This document shows positions 1 through 9,013 of a stretch of 61,358 nt of DNA, one piece after another (the stretch's first letter is position 1; every line of letters starts with the position of its first letter). The notes beneath the pieces were generated by a model, which saw nothing but the letters and a program-made list of their open reading frames with translations, did no database searches and was not told where the DNA came from. Source of the stretch: Nocardia asiatica NBRC 100129 (lineage in GTDB: Bacteria; Actinomycetota; Actinomycetes; Mycobacteriales; Mycobacteriaceae); contig NZ_BAFS01000065.1 in NCBI RefSeq assembly GCF_000308415.1, forward strand, positions 1 through 61,358. Reading direction: 5' to 3'. A program made the position numbers and the translations under genes.

Positions 1-380
1 GTTAGAGGTGATCGCACTACTGGGGTGCGCCGTTATCGGTGGCGGGTGCTTCCTTTGGTGCGGATGTGGCGATCGCTCGCGCCTGGGGTGGGCCGCAAAC
101 GGCGGATTCTCGGTCTCGATTCCTCGGAACCTGGGGTTGGGGTGCGTAGGTGGTGGCGACTTCCTTCGTGACGTACGGGGCCGCTCGGACGCGTTCCAGC
201 CGGTTGGTTTCCCAGCGGCTGAGGTGGGGTTCGCGGGTCTGGCGTGGTTCGTGCGTGGGAGTGGTCGGCGTTCGGGGGCGCGGCGGAATCGGGGCCGGGC
301 GGCGTCGCCGGGGGAATACCCGAATATTCTGGCTCGTTGTCGACTGCGATGGGTCGGCGTTGTGGAAAGGTGTGCGACTC
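1..380. other. No gene recognised upstream of mec
   Basis: I find no protein family in this stretch on either strand. Open frames run through it, but their translations are arginine- and proline-rich and look like chance high-GC frames. In mycobacteria a hydrolase gene lies upstream of mec; no part of it is visible here. It may hold the promoter of the cysteine operon, but I cannot point to a convincing -35/-10 pair. Confidence 0.4.
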
Positions 381-800
381 GTGCTGGTGATCAGGGCCGA
401 CCTCGTGGAGGCGATGGTGGCGCACGCGCGCGCCGATCACCCCGACGAAGCCTGCGGTGTCATCGCGGGACCGGAGGGCTCCGACCGTCCGGAGCGCTTC
501 ATCGCCATGGTCAACGCCGAGCGTTCGCCGACGTTCTACCGTTTCGACTCCGGCGAGCAGCTGAAGGTGTGGCGGGCGATGGACGACGCCGACGAGACAC
601 CGGTGGTGATCTACCACTCGCACACCGCCACCGAGGCCTACCCGAGCCGGACCGACGTGTCGTACGCCTCCGAGCCGTTCGCGCACTACGTGCTGATCTC
701 CACCCGTGACCCCGAGCAGCACGAGCTGCGCAGCTACCGGATCGTCGACGGCGAGGTCACCGAGGAGCCGGTGCGGATCGTGGACGCGTACGAGAACTGA
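381..800 (+). CDS. mec: Mec, CysO-cysteine JAMM/MPN+ peptidase
   Basis: Zinc peptidase (139 aa) of the JAMM/M67 family. In the mycobacterial pathway it releases cysteine from the CysO-cysteine adduct. The metal site is visible: Glu23, His79 and His81 in the YHSH motif, followed by Ser89 and Asp92. I chose GTG 381, which has GGAAAGG about 10 nt upstream and begins MLVIRADL; a GTG at 372 sits too close to that site, and the longer frame upstream is low-complexity. cysO starts 35 bp downstream and cysM follows, so the three genes form one sulfur-assimilation operon. Family and operon order agree with Rv1334-Rv1336. Confidence 0.93.
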   Translation: MLVIRADLVEAMVAHARADHPDEACGVIAGPEGSDRPERFIAMVNAERSPTFYRFDSGEQLKVWRAMDDADETPVVIYHSHTATEAYPSRTDVSYASEPFAHYVLISTRDPEQHELRSYRIVDGEVTEEPVRIVDAYEN

Positions 801-835
801 GACCCGATGCCCGATCGTGAAACCGAGGAGTACTC

Positions 836-2078
<1,243 letters not shown>

Positions 2079-2144
2079 TTCCCCGGCCGCGCCGGTACCC
2101 TCGGTGAGGCGGGGCCACGACCCCGCCACGGCGAGGAGGTGGCC

Positions 2145-2858
2145 ATGACCGGCGCGGGACTCGGGCCGTCGTTCGACCCCGATCGGATTGCGGCGATCCG
2201 TGCGCGAGCTGGTGCGCCGGGGCCGTCGGCGCTCCCGGCGGCCGGAGGCTTCGGCGTGATGAAGCAACTGTGGTTGCGCGCGGGGATACTGATCGCGGCG
2301 TTCGTGGGAGTGCTCTACGGCGTCGAAGGGGTCGACTCCGCCGTCCACGGGGAATTGGAGTACGCGGGCATCCACCCACGCCGTGCCGACGGCCTGTCCG
2401 GCATCCTGTTCGCCCCGTTGCTGCACGACAACTGGGCGCACCTGATCGGCAACACGCTTCCGGTGCTGGTGCTCGGCTTCCTCGTCCTGCTGGCGGGCAT
2501 CCGGCGCGGGCTGGCCGCGACCGCGATCATCTGGCTGCTGGCCGGGCTCGGCGTCTGGCTCACCGGGGCTACCGGCAGTGTGCATGTGGGCGCGTCGTCG
2601 CTGGTGTTCGGCTGGTTGACCTTCCTCATCTCGCGTGGCTGGTTCGCCCGTAACGTCGGGCAGATCGCGCTCGGTCTCGTGGTGCTCGCCCTCTACGGAT
2701 CACTGCTGTGGGGCGTGCTCCCCGGGCAGCCCGGAATCTCTTGGCAGGGGCATCTATTCGGCGCGTTGAGTGGATTGCTGGCCGGCTGGGTACTCTCTGG
2801 AGATGCACGACGAAACCGCCGCGGGGACCGTCCGGGAACGGGCGCGGCTCCGCGGTGA
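2145..2858 (+). CDS. Rhomboid family intramembrane serine protease
   Basis: Polytopic membrane protease (237 aa), orthologous in position to Rv1337. The catalytic serine lies in GASSLVFGW and the partner histidine in GHLFGALSG. The HLIGN segment near residue 100 is the rhomboid oxyanion/N-H region. About six hydrophobic segments follow a short cytosolic N-terminus. GGAGG at 2135-2139 lies 5 nt before ATG 2145, so I prefer this to an in-frame GTG at 2139. Substrates are unknown. In mycobacteria murI follows immediately; here the next gene is the MBL phosphodiesterase. Confidence 0.9.
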   Translation: MTGAGLGPSFDPDRIAAIRARAGAPGPSALPAAGGFGVMKQLWLRAGILIAAFVGVLYGVEGVDSAVHGELEYAGIHPRRADGLSGILFAPLLHDNWAHLIGNTLPVLVLGFLVLLAGIRRGLAATAIIWLLAGLGVWLTGATGSVHVGASSLVFGWLTFLISRGWFARNVGQIALGLVVLALYGSLLWGVLPGQPGISWQGHLFGALSGLLAGWVLSGDARRNRRGDRPGTGAAPR

Positions 2859-2927
2859 GCGCGCGGCCCGCCGGAGAATGTGGGGGATCCTTTCTTGAGT
2901 GAGAATTCCGCGTGGCAGCATGGGGGA

Positions 2928-3692
2928 ATGCGCCTTACCGTCCTCGGGTGCTCGGGCAGTGTGTCCGGCCCGGACTCTCCCGCGTCGGGTTACCTGCTGA
3001 CCGGCCCGGACATGCGGCCGACGGTGATCGATTTCGGTCCGGGAGTGCTCGGCGCGTTGCAGCGCCACGCCGATCCCGGTGAGGTCGACATCTTCCTGAC
3101 CCACCTGCACGCCGACCACTGCCTGGACCTGCCCGGCCTGTTGGTGTGGCGCCGCTACCACCCCACCCCGCCGGAGGGGAAGGCGATCGTGCGCGGCCCG
3201 TCGGACACCTCGCTGCGCATCGGCAACGCCTCCGCCGAAGTCGGCGGCGAATGCGACGACTGGTCCGACGTGATCGACATGCGGCCTTGGGTGGAAGGCG
3301 AGCCGATCCCGTTCGGGCCGGGCCACACCGTCACCGCCCGCCGCATGTACCACCCGCCGGAGTCCTATGGTCTGCGCATCGTCACCGCGGCCGGACGCAC
3401 CTTCGTCTACACCGGCGACACCGCGCTCTGCTCCCAGGTGCACGAACTCGCGCAGGGCGCCGACGTCCTGATGGCGGAGGCGTCCTGGACTCACGACCCG
3501 GCGAATCGGCCGCCCGGCATCCACCTTTCGGGCACCGAGGCGGGCCAGATCGCCGCCGAGGCCGGCGTGAAGGAATTGCTGCTCACCCACATTCCCCCGT
3601 GGACCTCCCGCGAGGACGTGATCGCCGAGGCCAAAGCACAGTTCGCCGGCCCCGTACACGCAGTGGCCCCCGGCGAGTCCTTCGACCTCTGA
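2928..3692 (+). CDS. MBL-fold phosphodiesterase (Rv1339-like)
   Basis: Metallo-beta-lactamase-fold hydrolase (254 aa) with the zinc motif THLHADH at residues 58-64 and further ligands in GDTAL and LTHIPPW. It aligns along its length with M. tuberculosis Rv1339, reported as an atypical class II cAMP phosphodiesterase; cAMP hydrolysis here is by homology only. ATG 2928 begins MRLTVLGCSGSV as in relatives; an in-frame GTG at 2880 would add 16 residues with no conservation. The gene lies between rhomboid and rph as in mycobacteria, but without murI. Confidence 0.88.
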   Translation: MRLTVLGCSGSVSGPDSPASGYLLTGPDMRPTVIDFGPGVLGALQRHADPGEVDIFLTHLHADHCLDLPGLLVWRRYHPTPPEGKAIVRGPSDTSLRIGNASAEVGGECDDWSDVIDMRPWVEGEPIPFGPGHTVTARRMYHPPESYGLRIVTAAGRTFVYTGDTALCSQVHELAQGADVLMAEASWTHDPANRPPGIHLSGTEAGQIAAEAGVKELLLTHIPPWTSREDVIAEAKAQFAGPVHAVAPGESFDL

Positions 3693-4028
3693 CCGAATCC
3701 GCCCCGGTGCACCGCCGTGCAACCCGTGCGGGCGATCCGACGTCCGAAGGTAAACGCGGTGCCTCGGCACTTCGGCCCCTGAAGCCCGGGCTGGTCGGCC
3801 ATCCACCAGCGGCGGACGTCGGTCCGAGCCCCCAAGTGCCGTCGCCCGAATGTCGGCGACCTCGAGCGTCCAAGCGGCCTTCGTTCTCGGCGCGGTCTCG
3901 AGGCAAGACCTATCCCGTTGTGGCGGTCCGACGGTGTGAGCGCAGAAGTTGGGTTGTCCCTGTACAAACGGCGTGTCGTCCCCGGCCGGCGCTGTGGAGC
4001 AAGATTCGCTGGACGCAACAGCACCGGC

Positions 4029-4483
4029 CCGACCACGTCTTTCGAGCGAAGCGAGACCGAGCATTACCCGTTCGCGGCCCGGCTCGCGTCCGAGCATCCG
4101 CCGTGTAGTCGCCAGCGGTGGCCGCTACGCCGAAACGCTTACGGAATCCGTCCTAGAACCCCGTACGGTGAGAGGCAAGCGACCTCTCTGACGCGCTCAG
4201 TGCACCGCGACCACGCCTTTCGAGCGAAGCGAGACCGAGCGTCCGCTGTTCGCGGCCGGGCTCGTGTCCGGGCGGCTACCGCTGAGCCGAACGCTTGCGG
4301 AAGCCGTCCGCAGGACCCCCGTACGGTGGGACGTAGCAATCCCCTGTGACGCGCCCAGCGCACCCCAACCACGTCTTTCGAGCGAAGCGAGACCGAGCAT
4401 TGCCCGTTCGCGGCCCGGCTCGCGTCCGAGCGGCCGCCGCGTCCGCGACGCAGTCGCCAGCGGCGGCCGCTCGGACGCGAGCC
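4029..4483. repeat. Imperfect tandem repeat, unit about 158-178 bp, nearly three copies
   Basis: An identical 24-nt core containing CGAGCGAAGCGAGACCGAGC occurs at 4039-4062, 4217-4240 and 4375-4398. Each core is followed by a conserved 'ttcgcggcc-ggctcg-gtccg' stretch. Copies 1 and 2 also share a downstream block with CGAACGCTT/CGAAACGCTT and GTACGGTG (4163-4170 and 4321-4328). Spacing is 178 and 158 bp. Copy 3 is cut short and runs into a long inverted repeat. The units are not separated by unique spacers, so this is not a CRISPR array. It is probably a dispersed intergenic repeat. Confidence 0.8.
4417..4483. repeat. Perfect 24-bp inverted repeat with 19-nt loop
   Basis: The left arm (4417-4440) and right arm (4460-4483) are exact reverse complements over 24 bp, almost all G/C, with a 19-nt loop. 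RNA from either strand would form a very stable stem. No U-tract follows, so it is not a classical terminator. It sits in the last copy of the tandem repeat, where the corresponding segments of copy 1 do not form such an arm. Confidence 0.9.
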
Positions 4484-4502
4484 ACCAAGGGGCCGCGAAC
4501 AC

Positions 4503-4562
4503 CCAGCGCCGCAGGCGCTGGAAAAACTACACAGCCGCGAACGCGCCGTGCCGAAGGCACGG
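4503..4562. repeat. Two short hairpins before rph
   Basis: 4503-4521 is CCAGCGCC-GCA-GGCGCTGG, an 8-bp perfect stem with a 3-nt loop followed by AAAAA. 4546-4562 is CCGTGCC-GAA-GGCACGG, a 7-bp stem with a 3-nt loop. They lie 15-80 bp upstream of the rph promoter. They could be transcription stops or simply part of the repeat-rich block. Confidence 0.6.
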
Positions 4563-4576
4563 CAAATCCAACCCAG

Positions 4577-4582
4577 TAGGCT
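4577..4582 (+). promoter_or_regulatory. -10 box of a probable leaderless rph transcript
   Basis: TAGGCT matches the TANNNT -10 pattern and ends 6 nt before GTG 4589. There is no Shine-Dalgarno sequence before rph. This spacing places the transcription start at or next to the start codon, as in leaderless actinobacterial mRNAs. Confidence 0.5.
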
Positions 4583-4588
4583 GTGGCC

Positions 4589-5359
4589 GTGTCGAGACGA
4601 GCCGATGGCAGGGCGGACGATGAGCTCCGCGAGGTCCGGATCACCCGTGGATTCACCACGCATCCAGCCGGTTCGGTGCTGGTGGAGTTCGGTCAGACGC
4701 GGGTGATGTGCACCGCGAGCGTCACCGAGGGGGTGCCTCCGTGGCGGCGTGACTCCGGATTGGGCTGGCTCACCGCGGAATACGCGATGCTGCCCGCCGC
4801 GACGCACACCCGCAGCGGGCGGGAGTCGGTGAAGGGCCGGGTCGGCGGGCGGACCCAGGAGATCAGCCGCCTGGTCGGCCGTTCGCTACGCGCCTGCATC
4901 GATCTGGCCGCGATCGGCGAGAACACCATCGCGATCGACTGCGATGTGCTCCAGGCCGACGGCGGCACCAGGACGGCCGCCATCACCGGCGCCTACGTGG
5001 CGCTGGCGGATGCGGTGACCTACCTCGGCGCGGCGGGCGCGCTGGCCGACCCGCAGCCGATTTCGTGCGCGATCGCGGCGGTGAGCGTCGGCGTGGTCGA
5101 CGGGCGGGTGCGCTTGGATCTGCCGTACGAGGAGGATTCGCGTGCCGAGGTGGACATGAACGTGGTCGCGACCGACACCGGAACGCTGGTGGAGATCCAG
5201 GGCACCGGTGAGGGCGCCACGTTCCCGCGCTCCACGCTGGACAAGCTGCTCGACGCCGCGCTCGCGGGTTGTGAGCAGTTGTTCGTCGTGCAGAAGGAGG
5301 CGTTGGCGCTGCCGTATCCCGGCGGGCTTCCGGAGCAGACCGAAGCGAAGAGGAAGTGA
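4589..5359 (+). CDS. rph: RNase PH
   Basis: Phosphorolytic 3'-5' exoribonuclease (256 aa) that trims the 3' ends of tRNA precursors and acts as a hexamer of the RNase PH/PNPase fold. The N-terminus [13 protein letters not shown] and the motifs [10 protein letters not shown] and [10 protein letters not shown] are typical of the family, and length is normal. I chose GTG 4589, which starts with the conserved SRRADGR and has a -10 box 6 nt upstream; GTG 4583 is an alternative. The stop codon overlaps the start of rdgB (TGATG), so the two genes are co-transcribed and coupled, as in mycobacteria. Confidence 0.95.
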   Translation: MSRRADGRADDELREVRITRGFTTHPAGSVLVEFGQTRVMCTASVTEGVPPWRRDSGLGWLTAEYAMLPAATHTRSGRESVKGRVGGRTQEISRLVGRSLRACIDLAAIGENTIAIDCDVLQADGGTRTAAITGAYVALADAVTYLGAAGALADPQPISCAIAAVSVGVVDGRVRLDLPYEEDSRAEVDMNVVATDTGTLVEIQGTGEGATFPRSTLDKLLDAALAGCEQLFVVQKEALALPYPGGLPEQTEAKRK

Positions 5360-5970
5360 TGACCCGCCGTCTGCTGGTCGCCAGCCGCAACGCCAAGAAA
5401 CTGAACGAGCTGCGCCGCATTCTCGATGAGGCGGGCATCGCCGGTATCGAGATCGTGGGGCTGGACGACGTTCCCGCCTACGACGAGGCGCCCGAGACCG
5501 GCGCGACATTCGAGGCCAACGCGCTGGCCAAGGCCCGCGACGGGGCCGCGGCCACCGGATTGGCGTGCGTCGCTGACGATTCCGGCCTCGAGGTGGACGC
5601 GTTGAACGGCATGCCCGGCGTGCTGTCGGCGCGCTGGTCGGGCAGGCACGGCGACGACGCGGCCAACAACGCGCTGCTGCTGGCGCAGCTGGCCGACGTG
5701 CCGGACGAGCGCCGTGGTGGGCGGTTCGTGTCGACCTGCGCGCTGGTGGCGCCCGGCGGTGTGGAGACGGTGGTGCGCGGCGAATGGCCCGGCACGATCG
5801 GGCGCAAGCCGGTCGGCGACGGCGGTTTCGGCTACGACCCGCTGTTCGTCCCGGCCGGCGGCGAGGTCACCGCGGCACAGTTGACGCCCGCTGAGAAGGA
5901 CGCGGTGTCGCATCGCGGGCGGGCGCTGGCCCAGTTGACGCCCGCGCTGGCGGCGCTCGCCGAAGGCTGA
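5359..5970 (+). CDS. rdgB: RdgB/HAM1 non-canonical purine NTP pyrophosphatase
   Basis: Hydrolyses XTP, dITP and related purine NTPs to monophosphates, keeping damaged bases out of nucleic acids (203 aa). Diagnostic blocks are LLVASRNAKKLNEL near the N-terminus, TFEANALAKA, ADDSGLEVDALNG, GFGYDPLF and the C-terminal SHRGRAL substrate-binding motif. ATG 5359 overlaps the rph stop by one base, with AGGAAG just upstream; an in-frame GTG at 5356 is less likely. Convergent with the DUF3817 gene, whose stop lies 21 bp away. Confidence 0.95.
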   Translation: MTRRLLVASRNAKKLNELRRILDEAGIAGIEIVGLDDVPAYDEAPETGATFEANALAKARDGAAATGLACVADDSGLEVDALNGMPGVLSARWSGRHGDDAANNALLLAQLADVPDERRGGRFVSTCALVAPGGVETVVRGEWPGTIGRKPVGDGGFGYDPLFVPAGGEVTAAQLTPAEKDAVSHRGRALAQLTPALAALAEG

Positions 5971-5991
5971 CGCGGACGGCGCTGCGCCGGG

Positions 5992-6357
5992 TCAGACGCC
6001 GAAGGTCTGCTTGACCTGTTTGGCGTTGACGTGCTCGACGAAGAACGACAGCAGCGGGATGGTGCCCGCCAGCAGGGTGCCGACGGTGCGCAGGACCGGC
6101 CAGCGGACCTTGACCGCGAGGTCGGCGGTGACCAGCAGGTACACGAAGTACACCCAGCCGTGCACCACGGCGATCCAGCTGGGGGTGTGCACGCCGAAGC
6201 CGTACTTGGCGATCATCTCACCGGTGAGCAGCAGCAGCCAGAGACCGGTGATCCAGGCCAGGGCCCGGTAGCGCAGCAGGGCCGGGCGGATCTTGGCGGC
6301 GTTTCCCGCCGGGGCCTGTGCGGCGGTGGTCTCGGTGGAATTCTCGCTGGTGGTCAA
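5992..6357 (-). CDS. DUF3817 membrane protein (Rv1342c-like)
   Basis: Small integral membrane protein (121 aa) with three hydrophobic segments: ALAWITGLWLLLLTGEMIA, WIAVVHGWVYFVYLLVTADLA and a C-terminal one. The G(V)HTPSWI...VHGWVYF signature is that of DUF3817. The role is unknown. It overlaps the upstream gene by 4 bp (ATGA at 6354-6357), so the two are translationally coupled. The pair keeps the Rv1342c-Rv1343c order beside rdgB. Confidence 0.88.
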   Translation of the reverse strand: MTTSENSTETTAAQAPAGNAAKIRPALLRYRALAWITGLWLLLLTGEMIAKYGFGVHTPSWIAVVHGWVYFVYLLVTADLAVKVRWPVLRTVGTLLAGTIPLLSFFVEHVNAKQVKQTFGV

Positions 6358-6818
6358 CCGGCGCTCCTCTCGCGGGTGTGCGGGTCTGTCGATCTGACCT
6401 GCTCATCGATGTCGTCGGCGTGCAGCGCGGCGAGGTACCGGTTGTACTCGGCGAGCACGGGGTCTTCGTCGGGGACGGCCTTGGGCCGCTCGGGCAGCAG
6501 GCCCGGCGGAAGTTCGGTGGCGGCGACCGGTTTCGCTGCGCGCCCGGCCGGGGCGGAAGCGCGCCGGGGGGCGTCGGCGGACTCTTGCTCTTCGGCCGCC
6601 GCGCGCTCGAGCCGGACGAACCGGAAGTAAGCGAAGACGGCGAACGCCGCGAACAGCGGCCATTGCAGCGCGTACCCGAGGTTCTGGCCGGTGCCCGTGG
6701 CGGACTCGTACCGTTCCCACTGCCACCAGGCCAGCACCAGGCAGCCCAGCGCGGCGACGATCACCAGCGCGATGAGGGCCGGGCGATTGTGTGCCGAGCG
6801 GCGGGGTGAGGCGGACAC
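6354..6818 (-). CDS. Membrane protein, Rv1343c (LprD) position
   Basis: Protein of 154 aa with two hydrophobic segments in its first half (ALIALVIVAALGCLVLAWWQW and ALQWPLFAAFAVFAYFRFV), then a charged cytosolic tail rich in Ala, Pro and Glu. Its position beside the DUF3817 gene matches Rv1343c. I start it at GTG 6818 (MSASPRRSAHNRPA), which has TACCGT 7 nt upstream; a longer frame reaching 6896 crosses that -10 box. No lipobox is visible with this start, so calling it a lipoprotein is not supported. Function unknown. Confidence 0.75.
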   Translation of the reverse strand: MSASPRRSAHNRPALIALVIVAALGCLVLAWWQWERYESATGTGQNLGYALQWPLFAAFAVFAYFRFVRLERAAAEEQESADAPRRASAPAGRAAKPVAATELPPGLLPERPKAVPDEDPVLAEYNRYLAALHADDIDEQVRSTDPHTRERSAG

Positions 6819-6825
6819 GGCTACT

Positions 6826-6831
6826 ACGGTA
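6826..6831 (-). promoter_or_regulatory. -10 box for the LprD/DUF3817 pair
   Basis: Read on the minus strand, TACCGT lies 7 nt before GTG 6818 with no Shine-Dalgarno between. It fits a leaderless transcript carrying both genes. Confidence 0.45.
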
Positions 6832-7225
6832 CCCGTTCTACTACGCGGGCCGTAGAGCAAGGTGTGCCGTGCTGGGCGCGCTGTGACCACGGTCATCGCG
6901 GCATTGTCCGGCCCGAGGCAAGGATCGGTGGGGCGAGGGGGCGATGCGCGCGTTTCAGCGCGATCGCCGCAGCAGGTATCGCCATGTCAACCGGCCGCTC
7001 GACAGCTGCGTGCTCCGGCTCCGGCCACCCTGGGGACGGCTTGCCGGTAGGGAAGTACTCAGCGGACGAGTGGTCGGGCGCGCTCCAGGTGACGTGCCTG
7101 TTCCGGCAGCACCTGGGCCGCTCAGCACGGATGACCCGCTGCGAACCAGCGGCCCCCGGTCGCGTGGATGAGCGGCCCGCCCCGGACAGCGGCAGGCCCG
7201 GTTGCCGCGTCGTGGCCCGTTCGGC
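6832..7225. other. Intergenic stretch without a recognised gene
   Basis: About 390 bp between the promoter of the LprD/DUF3817 pair and the end of the SDR gene. Short frames on both strands show no family resemblance, no good start with a ribosome site, and no strong hairpin. Confidence 0.5.
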
Positions 7226-8101
7226 TCAGAACGAGTAGGTGACGCCGGTCTTGCGCTCGGACTCGGCCCACAGTCGCTGCCACAGGTCCCTGTTCTGGGA
7301 CAGGCGGGTTGACGACGCGGCCCGGACCGGTCCCTGCGTACCGAACAACCACGTCGGTCCCCAGTAGACCTCGGGGTCGGCGTCGGGCATGGTCGCGGCG
7401 AACAGCGTCGAGTGCGCGGCCTTGGCGGGCGAGTGTCCGATGAGGCGGATGAACGGCTTCGCGATGTAGTCGAGCGGGGTCTCGGTGTGCGCGAAGAGAT
7501 CGGTGGCCGAGACACCCGGGTGCACGCCGTAAGAGCGCTTGGCGGAGCCGGATTCGGAGAGCCTGCGCTGGAGTTCGCGAGCGAACATCAGATTGCACAA
7601 CTTGGACTGCGCGTACGCGAGATTGCGCTGGTAGCGACGGTTCTCGTAGTCGAGGTCGTCGATCCACAGCTTCGGGGTCTGCTTGTGCGCGATGCTGGAC
7701 AGTGTGACCACCCGGTCGGTGATCCGGTCCAGCAGCAGGCCGGTGAGCGCGAAGTGTCCGAGGTGATTGACTCCCCATTGCGTTTCGAATCCGTCCTTGG
7801 TCCGCGAGAAGGGGAGGTTCATCAGACCCGCGTTGTTGACCAGGACGTCGAATTCGCCGCTGTCCTCGGCGAATCTGCGCACCGAGGCCAGATCGGCCAG
7901 ATCCAGCTCGGCGACCCGGACGTCGCCGTCGATGCCGCCGGCCACCTCCTTCGCCTTGACCGGATTGCGGCACGCCATGATCACGGTCGCGCCCTTGGCC
8001 GCCAGGACTTTCGTCGCCACGGCGCCCAGGCCGCCGTTCGCGCCGGTGATGACGAAGGTGCGTCCCGTCTGGTCCGGGATTTCGCTAGGTTTCCATGCCA
8101 T
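7226..8101 (-). CDS. SDR-family oxidoreductase
   Basis: NAD(P)-dependent short-chain dehydrogenase (291 aa) of the retinol-dehydrogenase/WW-domain-oxidoreductase-like group. It has the cofactor loop TGANGGLG (residues 19-26), NNAG at 89-92, the catalytic serine in TLSS (about 135), and Tyr163/Lys167 in YAQSK. Substrate unknown; an alcohol or carbonyl compound is expected. A near-perfect palindrome 9-24 nt upstream of ATG 8101 probably serves as operator, and a TetR gene lies divergently 270 bp away. Typical family length, no signal peptide. Confidence 0.9.
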   Translation of the reverse strand: MAWKPSEIPDQTGRTFVITGANGGLGAVATKVLAAKGATVIMACRNPVKAKEVAGGIDGDVRVAELDLADLASVRRFAEDSGEFDVLVNNAGLMNLPFSRTKDGFETQWGVNHLGHFALTGLLLDRITDRVVTLSSIAHKQTPKLWIDDLDYENRRYQRNLAYAQSKLCNLMFARELQRRLSESGSAKRSYGVHPGVSATDLFAHTETPLDYIAKPFIRLIGHSPAKAAHSTLFAATMPDADPEVYWGPTWLFGTQGPVRAASSTRLSQNRDLWQRLWAESERKTGVTYSF

Positions 8102-8109
8102 GGCTCAAC

Positions 8110-8125
8110 CTTACTCTGGAGTAAG
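8110..8125. promoter_or_regulatory. Palindromic operator before the SDR gene
   Basis: CTTACTC-TG-GAGTAAG: two perfect 7-bp arms around a 2-nt centre, located 9-24 nt upstream of the SDR start. The size and symmetry suit a TetR-family dimer, and bound protein would cover the 5' leader or transcription start. The divergent TetR gene at 8372 is the nearest candidate regulator. Confidence 0.7.
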
Positions 8126-8358
8126 TTACGGGGGAAGCTTCGAACGGCGATATGCATCGATCGTCTCAGACGCAAGAGTTCGTGTCGCGGATTACCGCCG
8201 CGACACGAGCTTTGGTGTGCGTGGCGCTAGCGGCCGCTGCCGATGGGTTGCTGAAGGCGGCCGCGAGCACGGTGCCCACCGTCTCGCCCCACACCTGCCA
8301 AGTGGGATGTCGCCCGGGCATCGGGTCGCGCGATACTTCGTGGTCGCCGCGATTTCGC

Positions 8359-8364
8359 TACGGT
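8359..8364 (+). promoter_or_regulatory. -10 box before the TetR gene at 8372
   Basis: TACGGT lies 7 nt before GTG 8372 and there is no ribosome-binding site, so a leaderless transcript starting at that GTG is likely. Confidence 0.4.
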
Positions 8365-8371
8365 GAGAGAT

Positions 8372-9013
8372 GTGACGGCGACAGTGGGCAGGCAATACGG
8401 CGGGCGTGCCGTCGTGGAGCGGAAAGCCGAGCGGCGTCAGCGGTTCCTCGACGCGGCCACCCGGATCTTCGCCGAGCGCGGCTACGCCAACTGCTCGCTG
8501 GCCGACGTGTGCGCCGCCGCGGGCTTGTCCAAGCGGCAGTTCTACGAGGAGTTCCACACCAGGGAGGACGTGCTGGTCGCGGCCTATGACCGCATTCAGG
8601 ACGAGGCCGCCGCCGCCGTGCTGGCCCGGCTCGGGGATCTCGATCCCCGCTTCGACCTGCCCGCCGCGATGACCGCCGTGGTGACGGCCTACCTCGAATC
8701 GATCGGCTCCGATCCGTACCGCGCGAAGGTCGCCTTCATCGAGGTGGTCGGGGTGAGCGATCCGATGGAGCGGCACCGTCGCGAGCGCCGCCACGCCTGG
8801 GCGGCCGTGCTGGAGTCGCACGTGGTGCCGGTGGTCGCGCCCGGTTCGCGAGTGCGGGGCGCGCCCGGATGGGGCGCGAGCGCTTTGATCGGCGCGATCA
8901 ACGGGCTCGCGCACGAGTGGGTGCTGGCCGATCCCCGGCCCACCGTGGCCGAACTCGTCGATCTGCTCGTCCCGATCGCGCTGTCGCTGATCGACCGGCC
9001 GCGGCAGGGCTAG
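8372..9013 (+). CDS. TetR/AcrR family regulator
   Basis: One-component repressor (213 aa) with an N-terminal HTH: FLDAATRIFAERGYANCSLADV followed by recognition helix AAAGLSKRQFYEEF, then an all-helical ligand domain with no close resemblance to a characterised member. GTG 8372 is favoured by the -10 box 7 nt upstream; GTG 8363 is also in frame. It is divergent from the SDR gene, whose palindromic operator it may bind. Its stop overlaps the stop of the convergent TetR gene by 4 bp. Confidence 0.85.
   Translation: MTATVGRQYGGRAVVERKAERRQRFLDAATRIFAERGYANCSLADVCAAAGLSKRQFYEEFHTREDVLVAAYDRIQDEAAAAVLARLGDLDPRFDLPAAMTAVVTAYLESIGSDPYRAKVAFIEVVGVSDPMERHRRERRHAWAAVLESHVVPVVAPGSRVRGAPGWGASALIGAINGLAHEWVLADPRPTVAELVDLLVPIALSLIDRPRQG

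Larger units (their letters stand above)
3693..4588. other. Gene-free block with repeats between the MBL gene and rph
   Basis: About 0.9 kb with no recognisable protein on either strand. All six frames give arginine-rich, low-complexity translations. The second half (about 4029-4483) is built from imperfect tandem copies, and three hairpins lie between 4417 and 4562. The corresponding gap in mycobacteria is short, so this is an expansion or insertion in a conserved gene block. The first half (3693-4028) is featureless to my reading. Confidence 0.7.

Noticed and set aside
4029..4483. CRISPR array
   Set aside because: Only three long diverged units without uniform short repeats and unique spacers; no cas genes.
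3693..4582. Protein gene between the MBL gene and rph, including a degraded murI
   Set aside because: No frame on either strand shows glutamate racemase motifs or any other family.
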